In this document: positions 25,969-35,001 of the stretch, piece after piece
Layout: each line of letters begins with the position of its first letter
Numbering within the stretch: position 1 is the stretch's first letter
Assembly: GCA_965250245.1 (NCBI GenBank)
Contig: OZ252296.1
Location: 558,001-622,000 of the forward strand
DNA: 64,000 bases
Source: JABDIP01 sp965250245
Lineage (GTDB): Bacteria; Pseudomonadota; Alphaproteobacteria; DSM-16000; Inquilinaceae
Direction of reading: 5' to 3'
The notes under the pieces: model-generated
Told to the model about the DNA's origin: nothing
The model's database searches: none
The model's input: only the letters and a program-made list of their open reading frames with translations
Translations under genes and position numbers: made by a program

Positions 25969-28900
25969 ATGACCGATACGACACCATTGCTGCGTTCGCG
26001 CAGGTTTCTGCCGTTGTTCACCGCGCAATGGTTCGGGGCGTTCTCCGACAACGCGCTGAAGAGCGCGTTCGCCTTCCTGATCGCCTATCGCGGCGTCGAC
26101 CTGTTCGGCCTGTCGCCGAGCCTGGCGGTGCTGACCGGCAGCGCGGTCTTCGTGCTGCCGTATCTGCTGGTCTCCGGCCTGGCCGGCAATCTGTGCGACG
26201 CGGTCGACAAGGCGCGGGTGGTTCGGGCGACGCGGCTGGCGGAAATCGGGCTCGCGGGCCTGGCGGGGACCGCCGTGCTGATCGAATCCGCGCCGCTGGC
26301 ATTGCTGGCGATCTTCCTCTACGGCTGCCAGTCGGCGATCTTCGGGCCGGCCAAATACGCCATCCTGCCGCAGCACTTGCCGGAAGGCCGGCTGACCGCG
26401 GCCAATGCCTGGATCGAATCCTCGACCTTCATCGCCATCCTGGCCGGCATGCTGTTCGGCGGCATCGCCGGCAGCTTCGGCGACACCGGCACCATCGCCG
26501 CCGGCTTCGCGGTGGCGGCCCTGGCCGGCGTGCTGGCGTCCCGTTTCGTGCCGGCCGCACCGCCGTCGCCGGATGCAGCACCTCTGCGGTTCAACCCGCT
26601 GCGGGCCGGCCTCGACGCGCTGGCTGTGGTGCGCCGGCGGCGCGAGGTCTTCCTGTCGGTGCTGGGGATCTCCTGGTTCTGGGCGGTCGGCCTGGTGGTC
26701 ATCTCGGTTTTCCCGGATGTCGCGAAATCGGTCCTGGGTGTCGACGAGCTGGTGGCCAATTTCCTGGTCGGCGCCTTCGTCGTCGGCATCGCGCTGGGCT
26801 CGATCGCTGCCAGCAAGCTGGTGGGACACGAGATCACCGGACGCCTGGCGCCGGTCGGCGCGCTTGGTATGGCGGTGGCGCTGATCGATTTGGGCCTCGG
26901 GGCCGGGGCGGTCGGGGCGCAGGGCGCGACGGCGCCGCTCGGCCTTGCCGAATTCCTGCGGACCGAGGGCGGCATCCGCGTCGTTCTCGACCTGGTCGGC
27001 ATCGCAGCGGCGGGCGGGCTGTTCAGCGTGCCGCTCTACACCATCCTACAGGCCCGGTCGGCCGCCGAGGCCCGGTCGGCCGCCATCGCCGGCAACAACG
27101 TGACCAACGCGCTGGTCATGATGGCCGTTGCCGCGCCGACCGGAATTCTGCTGGCGGCCGGCGTCTCGGTGCAGGCCGTCATGGTCACTCTCGGCATCGC
27201 CAACATCGCCGTCGCGCTGGTTGCGATCAAGCTGATCCCCCATGACGTGGTGAAGGGCATCGGCCGCCGGCTGCTGCGGCTGGTATTCCGGGCCCGCGTC
27301 AGCGGGATGGAGAATTACGGCGATCCGCGCAGCCCCGCGGTGGTCATCGCCAATCACACCTCCTTCCTGGACGCGGTGCTGATCGGCTGCCTGCTGCCGG
27401 GCCGCCCGGTCTTCGCGGTGAACTCCCGGATCGCCCGCAAATGGTGGGTGCGGCCGGCCTCCCTGCTGTTCGACCTGCTGCCGGTCGATCCGACCAGCCC
27501 GTTCTCGGTCCGCCGGATGGTGCAACGGGTGCGCGACGGCGACCGCCTGGTGATCTTCCCGGAGGGCCGGCTGACCGCCACCGGTGCCCTGATGAAGGTC
27601 TATGACGGCTCCGGCCTGATCGCCGCCTTGGGCGAGGTGCCGGTGATCCCGGTGCGCATCGATGGCGCCCAACACACGATCTTCGCCCGGACCAGGGGCA
27701 AGCTGCGCACAAAGCTGTTCCCGAAGATCGCGCTGTCGGTCCTATCCCCAAAGGACATCTCGGTGCCCGAGGGGATGATCGGCCGCCGCCGCCGTGCCCA
27801 TGCCGGCGCCCGGCTCCAGGACATCATGACCGAGATGGTCTATCGCACCAGCCCGGTCGACCGCTCCCTGTTCGGCGCCCTGATCGATGCCCGCAAGGCC
27901 AACGGCAACCTGCCGGTGCTCGAGGACATCGAACGCAAGCCGGCGCGCTATCGCCGGGTGCTGACCGGCGCCTTCGCGCTTGGCCGGACGTTGGCCAGGC
28001 GCAGTGTCCAAGGCGAACGACTCGGCGTCCTGCTGCCGAATGCCATCGGCTCGGTGATCGTGTTCTTCGCCCTGCAGGCCTTCGGCCGGGTGCCGGCAAT
28101 GCTGAACTTCAGCACCGGTGCCGGCAACATGGCGGCGGCGGTCCGGGCGGCTGAGCTGCGCACCATCCTGACCTCCCGACGGTTCGTCGAGGCGGCGCGT
28201 CTGGAGGGGCTGGTGGCGACCCTCGCCGACCGGGCGGAGATCGTCTACCTGGAGGATCTGCGGCCGGAGATCGGTCTCGCCGGCCGGCTGTTCGGATTGC
28301 TCGGAGGTTTCCTGCCGTCGCTTGCCTGGCGGCTGGCCGGCGGCCATCGGGCGGCGGTCGATGACGAGGCGGTGGTGCTGTTCACGTCCGGCTCCGAGGG
28401 CACGCCCAAGGGCGTCTCGCTCAGCCACCGCAACATCCAGGCGAACCGGTTCCAGGTCAGTGCCATGGTCGATTTCACGGCCAAGGACGTGGTGCTGAAC
28501 GCCTTGCCGCTGTTCCACTCCTTCGGCCTGACGGTGGGCCTGATCGTGCCGCTGCTGGCCGGCGTGCGGGTGGTGCTCTACCCGTCGCCGCTGCATTACC
28601 GGATCGTGCCGGAGATGGCTTACGACACCAATGCGACCATCCTGTTCGGCACCGACACGTTCCTGTCCGGCTATGCCCGCATGGCGCACGCCTATGATTT
28701 CAACAGCGTCCGCTACATCTTCGCCGGCGCGGAGCGCGTGCGGCCGGAGACCCGGCGCGTTTGGGCCGACAAGTTCGGCGTGCGCATCCTGGAAGGCTAT
28801 GGCTGCACCGAAACCGCGCCGATCCTGGCCATCAACACGCCGCTGCGAAACCGCCCCGGCAGCGTCGGGCGCCTGCTGCCCGGCGTAGAGACCCGCATCG

Positions 28901-29418
28901 AGCCGGTCGAGGGCATCGAAGAGGGCGGGCGGCTCTTCGTGCGTGGCCCAAACGTCATGCGCGGCTATCTGCGGGCCGAGGCGCCCGGCGTGCTGGAGCC
29001 GCCGCAGGAGGGCTGGCACGACACCGGCGACGTGGTCTCGCTGGACGATGACGGCTTCCTGTCCATCGCCGGGCGTGCCAAGCGCTTCGCCAAGGTCGCC
29101 GGGGAGATGGTGTCGCTGGCCGCCGTCGAGGCCCTGGCATCCGAGCTCTGGCCTGACGCCCTGCACGCGGCCGTGGCCCTGCCCCATGACCGCAAAGGCG
29201 AGCAGGTGGTCCTGGTCACCGACCATGGCACGGCCGCCGCGCCGGTCTTGGCCCAGTTCGCCCGAGAACGGGGCGCCGCCGAGATCATGGTGCCGCGCAC
29301 CCTCGTACCGGTCGAAAAAATGCCCGTGCTGGGGGCCGGCAAGATCGACCACGCCGGCGCCAAGACGCTGGCCGAAGCAGCGATCGCCCCGCCAGCGTTG
29401 GCCCTCGCCGCGGAGTAA
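25969..29418 (+). CDS. aas: acyl-[ACP]-phospholipid O-acyltransferase, MFS-PlsC-AMP-ligase fusion (Aas/LplT type)
   Basis: The product is 1149 aa in three parts. Residues 1-425 form a major facilitator (LplT-like lysophospholipid flippase, opening FTAQWFGAFSDNALKSAFAF). Residues 440-630 are a PlsC acyltransferase with the H(X)4D motif NHTSFLD (His463, Asp468) and the FPEGRLTATG motif. Residues 660-1140 are an acyl-ACP synthetase/AMP-binding domain with FTSGSEGTPKGV near residue 805, GYGCTETAPI and the DTGDVVSLDDDGFL motif. The protein would flip lysophosphatidylethanolamine inward and re-acylate it. The ATG at 25969 was preferred over an upstream TTG. The same fusion is common in proteobacteria, while E. 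coli uses two genes. Confidence 0.93.
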   Translation: MTDTTPLLRSRRFLPLFTAQWFGAFSDNALKSAFAFLIAYRGVDLFGLSPSLAVLTGSAVFVLPYLLVSGLAGNLCDAVDKARVVRATRLAEIGLAGLAGTAVLIESAPLALLAIFLYGCQSAIFGPAKYAILPQHLPEGRLTAANAWIESSTFIAILAGMLFGGIAGSFGDTGTIAAGFAVAALAGVLASRFVPAAPPSPDAAPLRFNPLRAGLDALAVVRRRREVFLSVLGISWFWAVGLVVISVFPDVAKSVLGVDELVANFLVGAFVVGIALGSIAASKLVGHEITGRLAPVGALGMAVALIDLGLGAGAVGAQGATAPLGLAEFLRTEGGIRVVLDLVGIAAAGGLFSVPLYTILQARSAAEARSAAIAGNNVTNALVMMAVAAPTGILLAAGVSVQAVMVTLGIANIAVALVAIKLIPHDVVKGIGRRLLRLVFRARVSGMENYGDPRSPAVVIANHTSFLDAVLIGCLLPGRPVFAVNSRIARKWWVRPASLLFDLLPVDPTSPFSVRRMVQRVRDGDRLVIFPEGRLTATGALMKVYDGSGLIAALGEVPVIPVRIDGAQHTIFARTRGKLRTKLFPKIALSVLSPKDISVPEGMIGRRRRAHAGARLQDIMTEMVYRTSPVDRSLFGALIDARKANGNLPVLEDIERKPARYRRVLTGAFALGRTLARRSVQGERLGVLLPNAIGSVIVFFALQAFGRVPAMLNFSTGAGNMAAAVRAAELRTILTSRRFVEAARLEGLVATLADRAEIVYLEDLRPEIGLAGRLFGLLGGFLPSLAWRLAGGHRAAVDDEAVVLFTSGSEGTPKGVSLSHRNIQANRFQVSAMVDFTAKDVVLNALPLFHSFGLTVGLIVPLLAGVRVVLYPSPLHYRIVPEMAYDTNATILFGTDTFLSGYARMAHAYDFNSVRYIFAGAERVRPETRRVWADKFGVRILEGYGCTETAPILAINTPLRNRPGSVGRLLPGVETRIEPVEGIEEGGRLFVRGPNVMRGYLRAEAPGVLEPPQEGWHDTGDVVSLDDDGFLSIAGRAKRFAKVAGEMVSLAAVEALASELWPDALHAAVALPHDRKGEQVVLVTDHGTAAAPVLAQFARERGAAEIMVPRTLVPVEKMPVLGAGKIDHAGAKTLAEAAIAPPALALAAE

Positions 29419-29424
29419 CAGCCA

Positions 29425-29565
29425 CCCCTCACCCTCCCACGCTAACGCGCGGGTCCCTCCCTCTCCCACAAGGGGAGAGGGGTACTCAGAGCCGGCGCTC
29501 GTTGTGGCCCCTCTCCCCTTGTGGGAGAGGGAGGGACCCGCGCGTTAGCGTGGGAGGGTGAGGGG
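29425..29565. repeat. perfect 58-bp inverted repeat
   Basis: Arms at 29425-29482 and 29508-29565 are exact reverse complements, separated by a 25-base loop. The arms are purine/pyrimidine-biased and contain CGCTAACGCGCGGGTCCC. The element lies between the convergent aas and RES toxin genes, where it may also act as a bidirectional transcription stop. It resembles dispersed palindromic (REP-like) elements of alphaproteobacteria. No transposase is present. Confidence 0.9.
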
Positions 29566-29597
29566 GCTGAAGAAACTTGGCGTCAGCCTCGACAGCC

Positions 29598-30281
29598 TCA
29601 ATCCACCGCTTCGATCACCGGGGTGGGCTCGCCGCGCCAGGTGAATCGGTAGGTGCCGCCCTTGCGGACATTGCCGACCAAGGGCGGGCGGAAGCAGCCA
29701 AGACACGTGCCGCCGGCCAGGCGCACGCTGGGATAGACGATGCCCTGCGAGCCCTCGTCCAGCAGCCGCTGCGCCAATCCCTGGGAGGCCACGTAGCTGT
29801 TGGGCGCCAGATACTCGGCATAGGCCTCGTCGCCGCGGATGTCATGGAACTCGGCGGCGAAATCGGCCAGGTAGTCGTCATAGGTGATGGACTCGTCGAA
29901 CCAGTTCACCTCCGCCAGCTCGACGGATTTGTGGAAGGCGATCTCCGCTTGCGACGTCTCCAGCTCGAATCCGGCGTACCAGGCGCCGCGATCGGGCCCG
30001 TTGAAGCGGCTGCCCAGCGGGTGGGCGTGGCAGAAGGTGGCGTTGACGATGCGGTAGTAGGGCACGCCGAACACCAGCTCATGCACCTGGATGCCCGGCA
30101 GCAGGTTGTTCTCCGCCAGCAGCCGGTCGTTGGTGGCGTGGTCCAGGTCGAAGATGTCGTGCAGATGGTCCGCGTCGTCGGCGATGCGGGCCAGCACGCT
30201 CTCGCCGCCCTCGCGGTACTTCGCGGGGACCAGTCGGTGGGTATCGTTGCGGCGGACGAGGCGGGTGGGCGGCAGCGTCAC
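29598..30281 (-). CDS. RES-domain toxin
   Basis: The product is 227 aa. It carries the RES fold with a conserved Arg in the opening LVRRNDTHRLVP, SRFNGPDRGAWYAGFELETSQAEIAFHK in the middle and QGIVYPSVRL near the end. Characterised RES toxins (for example MbcT and ParT) degrade NAD+ or ADP-ribosylate targets and arrest growth. This copy is a little longer than the minimal domain. It follows its antitoxin gene with a 4-bp overlap, the standard order for Xre/RES pairs. It faces the large inverted repeat downstream. Confidence 0.87.
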   Translation of the reverse strand: MTLPPTRLVRRNDTHRLVPAKYREGGESVLARIADDADHLHDIFDLDHATNDRLLAENNLLPGIQVHELVFGVPYYRIVNATFCHAHPLGSRFNGPDRGAWYAGFELETSQAEIAFHKSVELAEVNWFDESITYDDYLADFAAEFHDIRGDEAYAEYLAPNSYVASQGLAQRLLDEGSQGIVYPSVRLAGGTCLGCFRPPLVGNVRKGGTYRFTWRGEPTPVIEAVD

Positions 30282-30718
30282 GCCGCGCCACCGCGCCTTG
30301 CGTCAAGCAATCGGCGGACCGTCTGCATCGCCGGCAGCCCGCCCCGGACCATGTAGTCCAGCGGCGTCGCCCCGGCGAAGATCCGGTTGGTGTTCGGCAA
30401 CTGCATCCAGGCATCCGCCAGCGCCTCGGAATACAGGATGTTCAGCGCCTTGAAGATGCCGACCAGATACGAGATCCGGGTCAGCCGGTCGGCGTCCAGC
30501 AGCCGGTCGGGCTGCCGCTTCATCTCGTAATAAGGGCCGTTCGACACCCCGCCCAGCAGGGCGCGCGCATCCTCATCGCGCACCTTCCACTGCGCCATGA
30601 TGTTGAAGAACGCCTTCAGCGCCGACCCGCTCAGCCGCTTGCGCTCGGTCTTGCCGGACAGGTCGATCAGCGGCGACGGCGCGTAGCGCGTGGCCGGGTA
30701 ATCCAGATCGAGTGCCAT
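30278..30718 (-). CDS. Xre/MbcA/ParS-type (DUF2384) antitoxin
   Basis: The product is 146 aa. An N-terminal helical DNA-binding region (about residues 30-80: SGSALKAFFNIMAQWKVRDEDARALLGG) is followed by the DUF2384 toxin-binding domain (LTRISYLVGIFKALNILYSEALADAWMQLPN and FAGATPLDYMVRGGLPAMQTVRRLLDARRG). It would neutralise the RES toxin and repress the shared promoter. Two consecutive ATG codons are possible starts; 30718 is preferred since AGGAGA lies at a better distance of six bases. A palindrome overlaps the predicted -10 element. Confidence 0.88.
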   Translation of the reverse strand: MALDLDYPATRYAPSPLIDLSGKTERKRLSGSALKAFFNIMAQWKVRDEDARALLGGVSNGPYYEMKRQPDRLLDADRLTRISYLVGIFKALNILYSEALADAWMQLPNTNRIFAGATPLDYMVRGGLPAMQTVRRLLDARRGGAA

Positions 30719-30734
30719 CATCTTTCTCCTGTAT

Positions 30735-30768
30735 GAGAGTACATACTCTCCCGTTCAGGAGAAATCAA
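30735..30768 (-). promoter_or_regulatory. promoter and palindromic operator of the RES/Xre module
   Basis: On the minus strand TTGATT (30768-30763) and TATGTA (30745-30740) are spaced by 17 bases, a plausible sigma-70 promoter. A perfect palindrome, GAGAGTA-CA-TACTCTC on the plus strand (30735-30750), covers the -10 element, as expected for repression by the antitoxin. A second, outer inverted repeat (TCTCCTG at 30725-30731, CAGGAGA at 30756-30762) nearly shares its centre and includes the Shine-Dalgarno. Confidence 0.6.
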
Positions 30769-30787
30769 GGAAAGCAGCCATTCGTTC

Positions 30788-31405
<618 letters not shown>

Positions 31406-31425
31406 GGCGGCGTCCTTCGCTGAAA

Positions 31426-32784
31426 TCAGCGATCCTGCGCGACCCGCCGCGCGACGATCGGGGCCGGCTCCGGCGCCGTATCGCCCAGCGTGTAGGCGTC
31501 ACGCAGCATCGCCGCGGCCCGGTCGGCCTGGGCCTCGTCGCGGGCGTGGATCGTCGCCAGCGGTCGGCCGCCCGGCCCGACCGCCTCGCCGATGGCGGCC
31601 ACCTCGGTCAAGCCGACGGCGTGATCGATGATGTCCTCCGGCGCGGCGCGGCCACCGCCCATGGCGACGATGGCGACGCCGACGGCGCGGGCGTCGACGC
31701 CGGTCACGACGCCTTCCGCGTCGGGGAAGACATCGTGGCGGATGGGTGCTGCCGCGAAATGCCGGTCGCAATCCTCGACCAGGTCCGGCGGGCCGCCCAG
31801 CGCCGCCACCATGCGCCCGAAACGCTCCGCGGCGGAGCCGTCCGCCAGGGCCTGCTTGGCCCGTCCGAGCCCTTCCGCGACGCTCGATGCCAAGCCACCC
31901 AGGCACAGCAACTCGGCGGTCAGGGCCAGCGTCACCTCGCTCAGCCGCGGGTCGACGGCGCGACCGGTCAGAAGGTCGACCGATTCCTTGACCTCCAGCG
32001 CATTGCCGGCGGCCCGGCCCAGCACCTGGTTCATGTCGGTCAGCAGGGCGACGGTCGGCAGGCCCGCGCCCTCGGCCACGGTGACCAGGCTTTCCGCCAG
32101 CGCCACGGCGTCATCGAAATCGGATGCGAAGGCGCCGGTGCCGAACTTCACATCCATCACCAGCCCGCCAAGCCCGGCCGCCAGCTTCTTCGACAGGATC
32201 GAGGCGGTGATCAGATCGAGGGATTCCACGGTGCCCGTGACGTCGCGGATGGCGTAGATGCGCTTGTCGGCCGGCGCGATGTCGCCTGTGGCGCCGATGA
32301 TGGCGCAGCCTTCCGCGCGCACGACCCGTTCCAGCGTTTCCGTGTCCGGTTGGCTGCGATAGCCGGGGATGCTGTCCAGCTTGTCCAGCGTGCCTCCGGT
32401 ATGGCCGAGGCCGCGGCCGGAGATCATCGGCACGCAGCCGCCGCAGGCGGCGATCAGCGGCCCCAGGATCAGGCTGACCTTGTCGCCGATGCCGCCGGTG
32501 GAATGCTTGTCCAGCACCGGCCCGCCGAGGCCCTTGTCGGACCAGTCCAGCACCATGCCGGACCGGGTCATGGCGCGGGTCAGCGCCACCCGCTCGTCCA
32601 GGCCCATGCCCTGGAAGAAGACGGCCATGGAGAAGGCCGCGACCTGACCTTCGGTCACGCTGCCATCGGTGACGCCGCGGATGTAGGCCTCGATGTCCTC
32701 GGCGGAGACCGCGCCGCCGTCGCGCTTGCGGCGGATGAACTCCTGCGGCAGGAAAACGCCGCCTTGCGAAGGCTTGTCGGCCAT
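31426..32784 (-). CDS. deoA: thymidine phosphorylase
   Basis: The product is 452 aa, the usual length for bacterial DeoA. The pyrimidine-nucleoside phosphorylase motif is complete: VLDKHSTGGIGDKVSLILGP, then GCVPMISGRGLGHTGGTLDKL. N-terminal text FIRRKRDGGAVSAEDIEAYIRGVTDGSVTEGQVAAFSMAV is typical. The enzyme splits thymidine or deoxyuridine with phosphate to base and 2-deoxyribose-1-phosphate. Anthranilate phosphoribosyltransferase TrpD and AMP phosphorylase are relatives, but the motif and length favour DeoA. deoC lies 4.6 kb away rather than adjacent, and no deoB is present. Confidence 0.95.
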   Translation of the reverse strand: MADKPSQGGVFLPQEFIRRKRDGGAVSAEDIEAYIRGVTDGSVTEGQVAAFSMAVFFQGMGLDERVALTRAMTRSGMVLDWSDKGLGGPVLDKHSTGGIGDKVSLILGPLIAACGGCVPMISGRGLGHTGGTLDKLDSIPGYRSQPDTETLERVVRAEGCAIIGATGDIAPADKRIYAIRDVTGTVESLDLITASILSKKLAAGLGGLVMDVKFGTGAFASDFDDAVALAESLVTVAEGAGLPTVALLTDMNQVLGRAAGNALEVKESVDLLTGRAVDPRLSEVTLALTAELLCLGGLASSVAEGLGRAKQALADGSAAERFGRMVAALGGPPDLVEDCDRHFAAAPIRHDVFPDAEGVVTGVDARAVGVAIVAMGGGRAAPEDIIDHAVGLTEVAAIGEAVGPGGRPLATIHARDEAQADRAAAMLRDAYTLGDTAPEPAPIVARRVAQDR

Positions 32785-33009
32785 CCTTTCCCCTCAACTC
32801 GCCACGCCGTTGCTGTCCGTGGCCAGATTAGCGCGTCCGGTGGGTTGAGAACCATGGCCGGTCGGTCCGACCTGTCATTTCAGGCCCGGTCTCGGCGATC
32901 GGCCCCAGAGGAATTCCACCCAGCGGATCGAAAGGCTCCTATCACCACGGTGAGAGGAGGGCCGTGTTTCATTGGGGCACCCCGAAATCCTGATGAGGAC
33001 GCACGCCCG

Positions 33010-33405
33010 ATGAAGAAAACCGCCGTCAATCCATGGCCGTGGTCGTTGAATTTCGGCTACAACCAGGCCGAGCTGCTGGAAGGCATGAACCGGCAGTTGG
33101 TCTGCGCCGGCCAGACGGCCGTCGACGCCGACGGCAATCCGCAACACCCCGGCGACATGCGCAGCCAGATGGTGCTCGCCCTCGACAATCTGGAAGCCGT
33201 TCTGGGCGCCGCAGACATGGGCCTCGCCGATGTCATCCGGCTCAACATCTACTCAACGGATGTGGACGAGACCCTGAAGGCCTTCGATGTTCTCGGATCC
33301 CGCCTGGGGCCTGTCGGCGCGTCTCCTCCGATGACCCTTCTCGGCGTGACCCGCCTTGCCATCCCACCGCTGATGGTCGAATTCGAGGCCACCGCCGCCC
33401 GCTGA
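33010..33405 (+). CDS. RidA family protein (2-iminobutanoate/2-iminopropanoate deaminase-like)
   Basis: The product is 131 aa with the chorismate-mutase-like YjgF/RidA fold: YNQAELLEGMNRQLVCAGQTAVDADGNPQHPGDMRSQMVLALDNLEAVL, and DVIRLNIYSTDVDETLKAFDVL. RidA hydrolyses reactive imine and enamine intermediates made by PLP enzymes. The catalytic arginine of true RidA (Arg105 in E. coli, in a C-terminal C-x-R motif) is not obvious here (TLLGVTRLAIPPLMVEFEATA), although an Arg occurs at the equivalent strand. It may be a non-canonical Rid member. It is followed, 174 bases later, by a WYL regulator on the same strand. Confidence 0.85.
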   Translation: MKKTAVNPWPWSLNFGYNQAELLEGMNRQLVCAGQTAVDADGNPQHPGDMRSQMVLALDNLEAVLGAADMGLADVIRLNIYSTDVDETLKAFDVLGSRLGPVGASPPMTLLGVTRLAIPPLMVEFEATAAR

Positions 33406-33579
33406 ATACAAGGGCCTCCCAAGCCGTTCCAGGGTGTTCATGCAGGCGCGCAGGCATCGTCGACACCCTGGGATGGCCCGCCGCATCCGAACCAACGAGT
33501 CCTGACAATCCTGTACACTGGGCGTGGATCGAGAGCGATTGCCCCGACGCCCTCGACAGCCGATTGGCGGGAAGACCAC

Positions 33580-34287
33580 GTGCGACGCGCTGAAAGACTA
33601 TTCCGGCTGGTCAACGAGATGCGGACCCGGGACATCAGCCGGGCCAGCGAGCTTGCCGAGCAGTTCGAGGTCAGCGTCAGCACGATCTATCGCGACATTG
33701 CCCACCTCCAGGCCTCCGGCCTCCCGATCGAGGGAGAGGCCGGCATCGGTTACCTGCTGAGGCCGGGTTTCGATCTGCCGAACGTGACCTTCACCTATGA
33801 CCAGATCGATGCGCTGGCCGTCGGCCTCGCCTTCGTGGAACGCACCGGCGATCCCGCGCTGGTGGCAGCGGCCCGCGAAGCGCGCGCCAAGATCCAGGCA
33901 GGCATGCCGCAGCCGGAGGAGCGAAGGCTCGCCGATGCGCCTTACGTCAGCCTTCACGACCAGAACCCGTCTCCGCCGCATGGCGGATTGATCCGCGAGG
34001 CGATCCGCCAGCGGCAAATTCTGCAAATCGTCTACGTCGACTCGGAAGGCCTCGAATCCGGGCGCCGGGTGCGCCCGCTGGTGATCTGGAACCTGACCGA
34101 TGGCTGGATGTTCTCCGCCTGGTGCGAGCTCAGGCAGGATTTCCGCACATTCCGATCCGATCGCATCGTCACGCTGGCCCTGACAGGCGAACGGTTCGAA
34201 GAGGATGAAAAGACAGGCCTGCGCGCCTTCCTGGAATCGGAGCGGCGTGCGGCACAGTTTCCCGAACCGACACCCGCCGTGTCTTGA
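33580..34287 (+). CDS. YafY/DeoR-type regulator with WYL domain
   Basis: The product is 235 aa starting at GTG 33580. Residues 1-60 form an HTH_11 winged helix (RLFRLVNEMRTRDISRASELAEQFEVSVSTIYRDIAHLQASGLPIEGEAG). Residues 140-220 form the WYL domain (AIRQRQILQIVYVDSEGLESGRRVRPLVIWNLTDGWMFSAWCELRQDFRTFRSDRI), which senses nucleic acid or small ligands. Residue order W-x-L differs from the tryptophan-tyrosine-leucine signature but the layout fits. Such regulators often sense DNA damage or nutrients. It may control the adjacent RidA gene. No operator was identified. Confidence 0.85.
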   Translation: MRRAERLFRLVNEMRTRDISRASELAEQFEVSVSTIYRDIAHLQASGLPIEGEAGIGYLLRPGFDLPNVTFTYDQIDALAVGLAFVERTGDPALVAAAREARAKIQAGMPQPEERRLADAPYVSLHDQNPSPPHGGLIREAIRQRQILQIVYVDSEGLESGRRVRPLVIWNLTDGWMFSAWCELRQDFRTFRSDRIVTLALTGERFEEDEKTGLRAFLESERRAAQFPEPTPAVS

Positions 34288-34476
34288 TGTAGGCGCATTC
34301 CGGGCTCAAGACCGACATCCGATAGCCTGCCGTCATGCGCCGAAAGATCGCGGTAGCATTGGCGCACCTATCCAAAACGGTCGCTTGATCGAAATCATTG
34401 CCGCTTTCGGCCGCCCACGGGACCCTTCCTGAGCCTCCGACCTTCACCGCTTCCCGCAACATCGAATGAGTGTCAT

Positions 34477-34992
34477 ATGACCACAGTGCACATAAGGAGC
34501 GCCGTATTTGCGCTGCGCTTCGCCATTCTCGTGCTTGCGGCCGTCGTCGCGCTCGCATCCGAAACGGGGCCGGCCCTGGCGCAGGACAGTTCGAGTGACC
34601 TTGTGGTCGAAATGCCGGTGATCGATCCGGCGCGCGGACGGACTCTGTTCATCACCAAAGGCTGCGTGATCTGCCACTCCATCAACGGGGTGGGCGGACG
34701 CGCCGCGCCGCCGCTGGAACCGGACGGGCCGTTCGCCACCGTCGATATCGGCGAGTTCGCCGCCCGCATGTGGCGCGGCGCCGGCCCCATGGTCTGGCTG
34801 CAGACGCTGGAGCTCGGCTACCAGATCGACCTGACGGGCCAAGACATCGCGCATCTGGCCGGGTTCCTCCAGGATGCCCGGGAGCAGGCCCGCTTCGCCG
34901 CCGCCGGGTTGCCGGCCGACGTCGAGGCCTCCCTGCTGACCGAACTCTACCGCCGTCCGGAGGACTGGCTGTGGGAGCCGGCTTTGGAATAG
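34477..34992 (+). CDS. monohaem c-type cytochrome
   Basis: The product is 171 aa. A signal peptide (about residues 1-36, ending ALAQ) exports it. The single haem-binding motif is CVICH (Cys63, Cys66, His67). Possible axial methionines lie in ARMWRGAGPMVWLQ (about residue 88-105). The domain is a small cytochrome c class I type with extra C-terminal helices (LAGFLQDAREQARFA and LLTELYRRPEDW). It should be periplasmic and carry electrons, but no oxidase or dehydrogenase gene adjoins it. It converges with the aldehyde dehydrogenase gene with 9 bases between the stops. Confidence 0.87.
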   Translation: MTTVHIRSAVFALRFAILVLAAVVALASETGPALAQDSSSDLVVEMPVIDPARGRTLFITKGCVICHSINGVGGRAAPPLEPDGPFATVDIGEFAARMWRGAGPMVWLQTLELGYQIDLTGQDIAHLAGFLQDAREQARFAAAGLPADVEASLLTELYRRPEDWLWEPALE

Positions 34993-35001
34993 CGCCAGCG
35001 T

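Noticed and set aside
27046..27085. Short duplicated segment (GCCCGGTCGGCCGCC twice) inside aas
   Set aside because: It encodes part of a loop in the transporter domain (RSAAEARSAA) in frame; a small internal duplication, not a regulatory repeat.
29425..29565. Insertion sequence
   Set aside because: No transposase or target-site duplication; only the inverted repeat is present.
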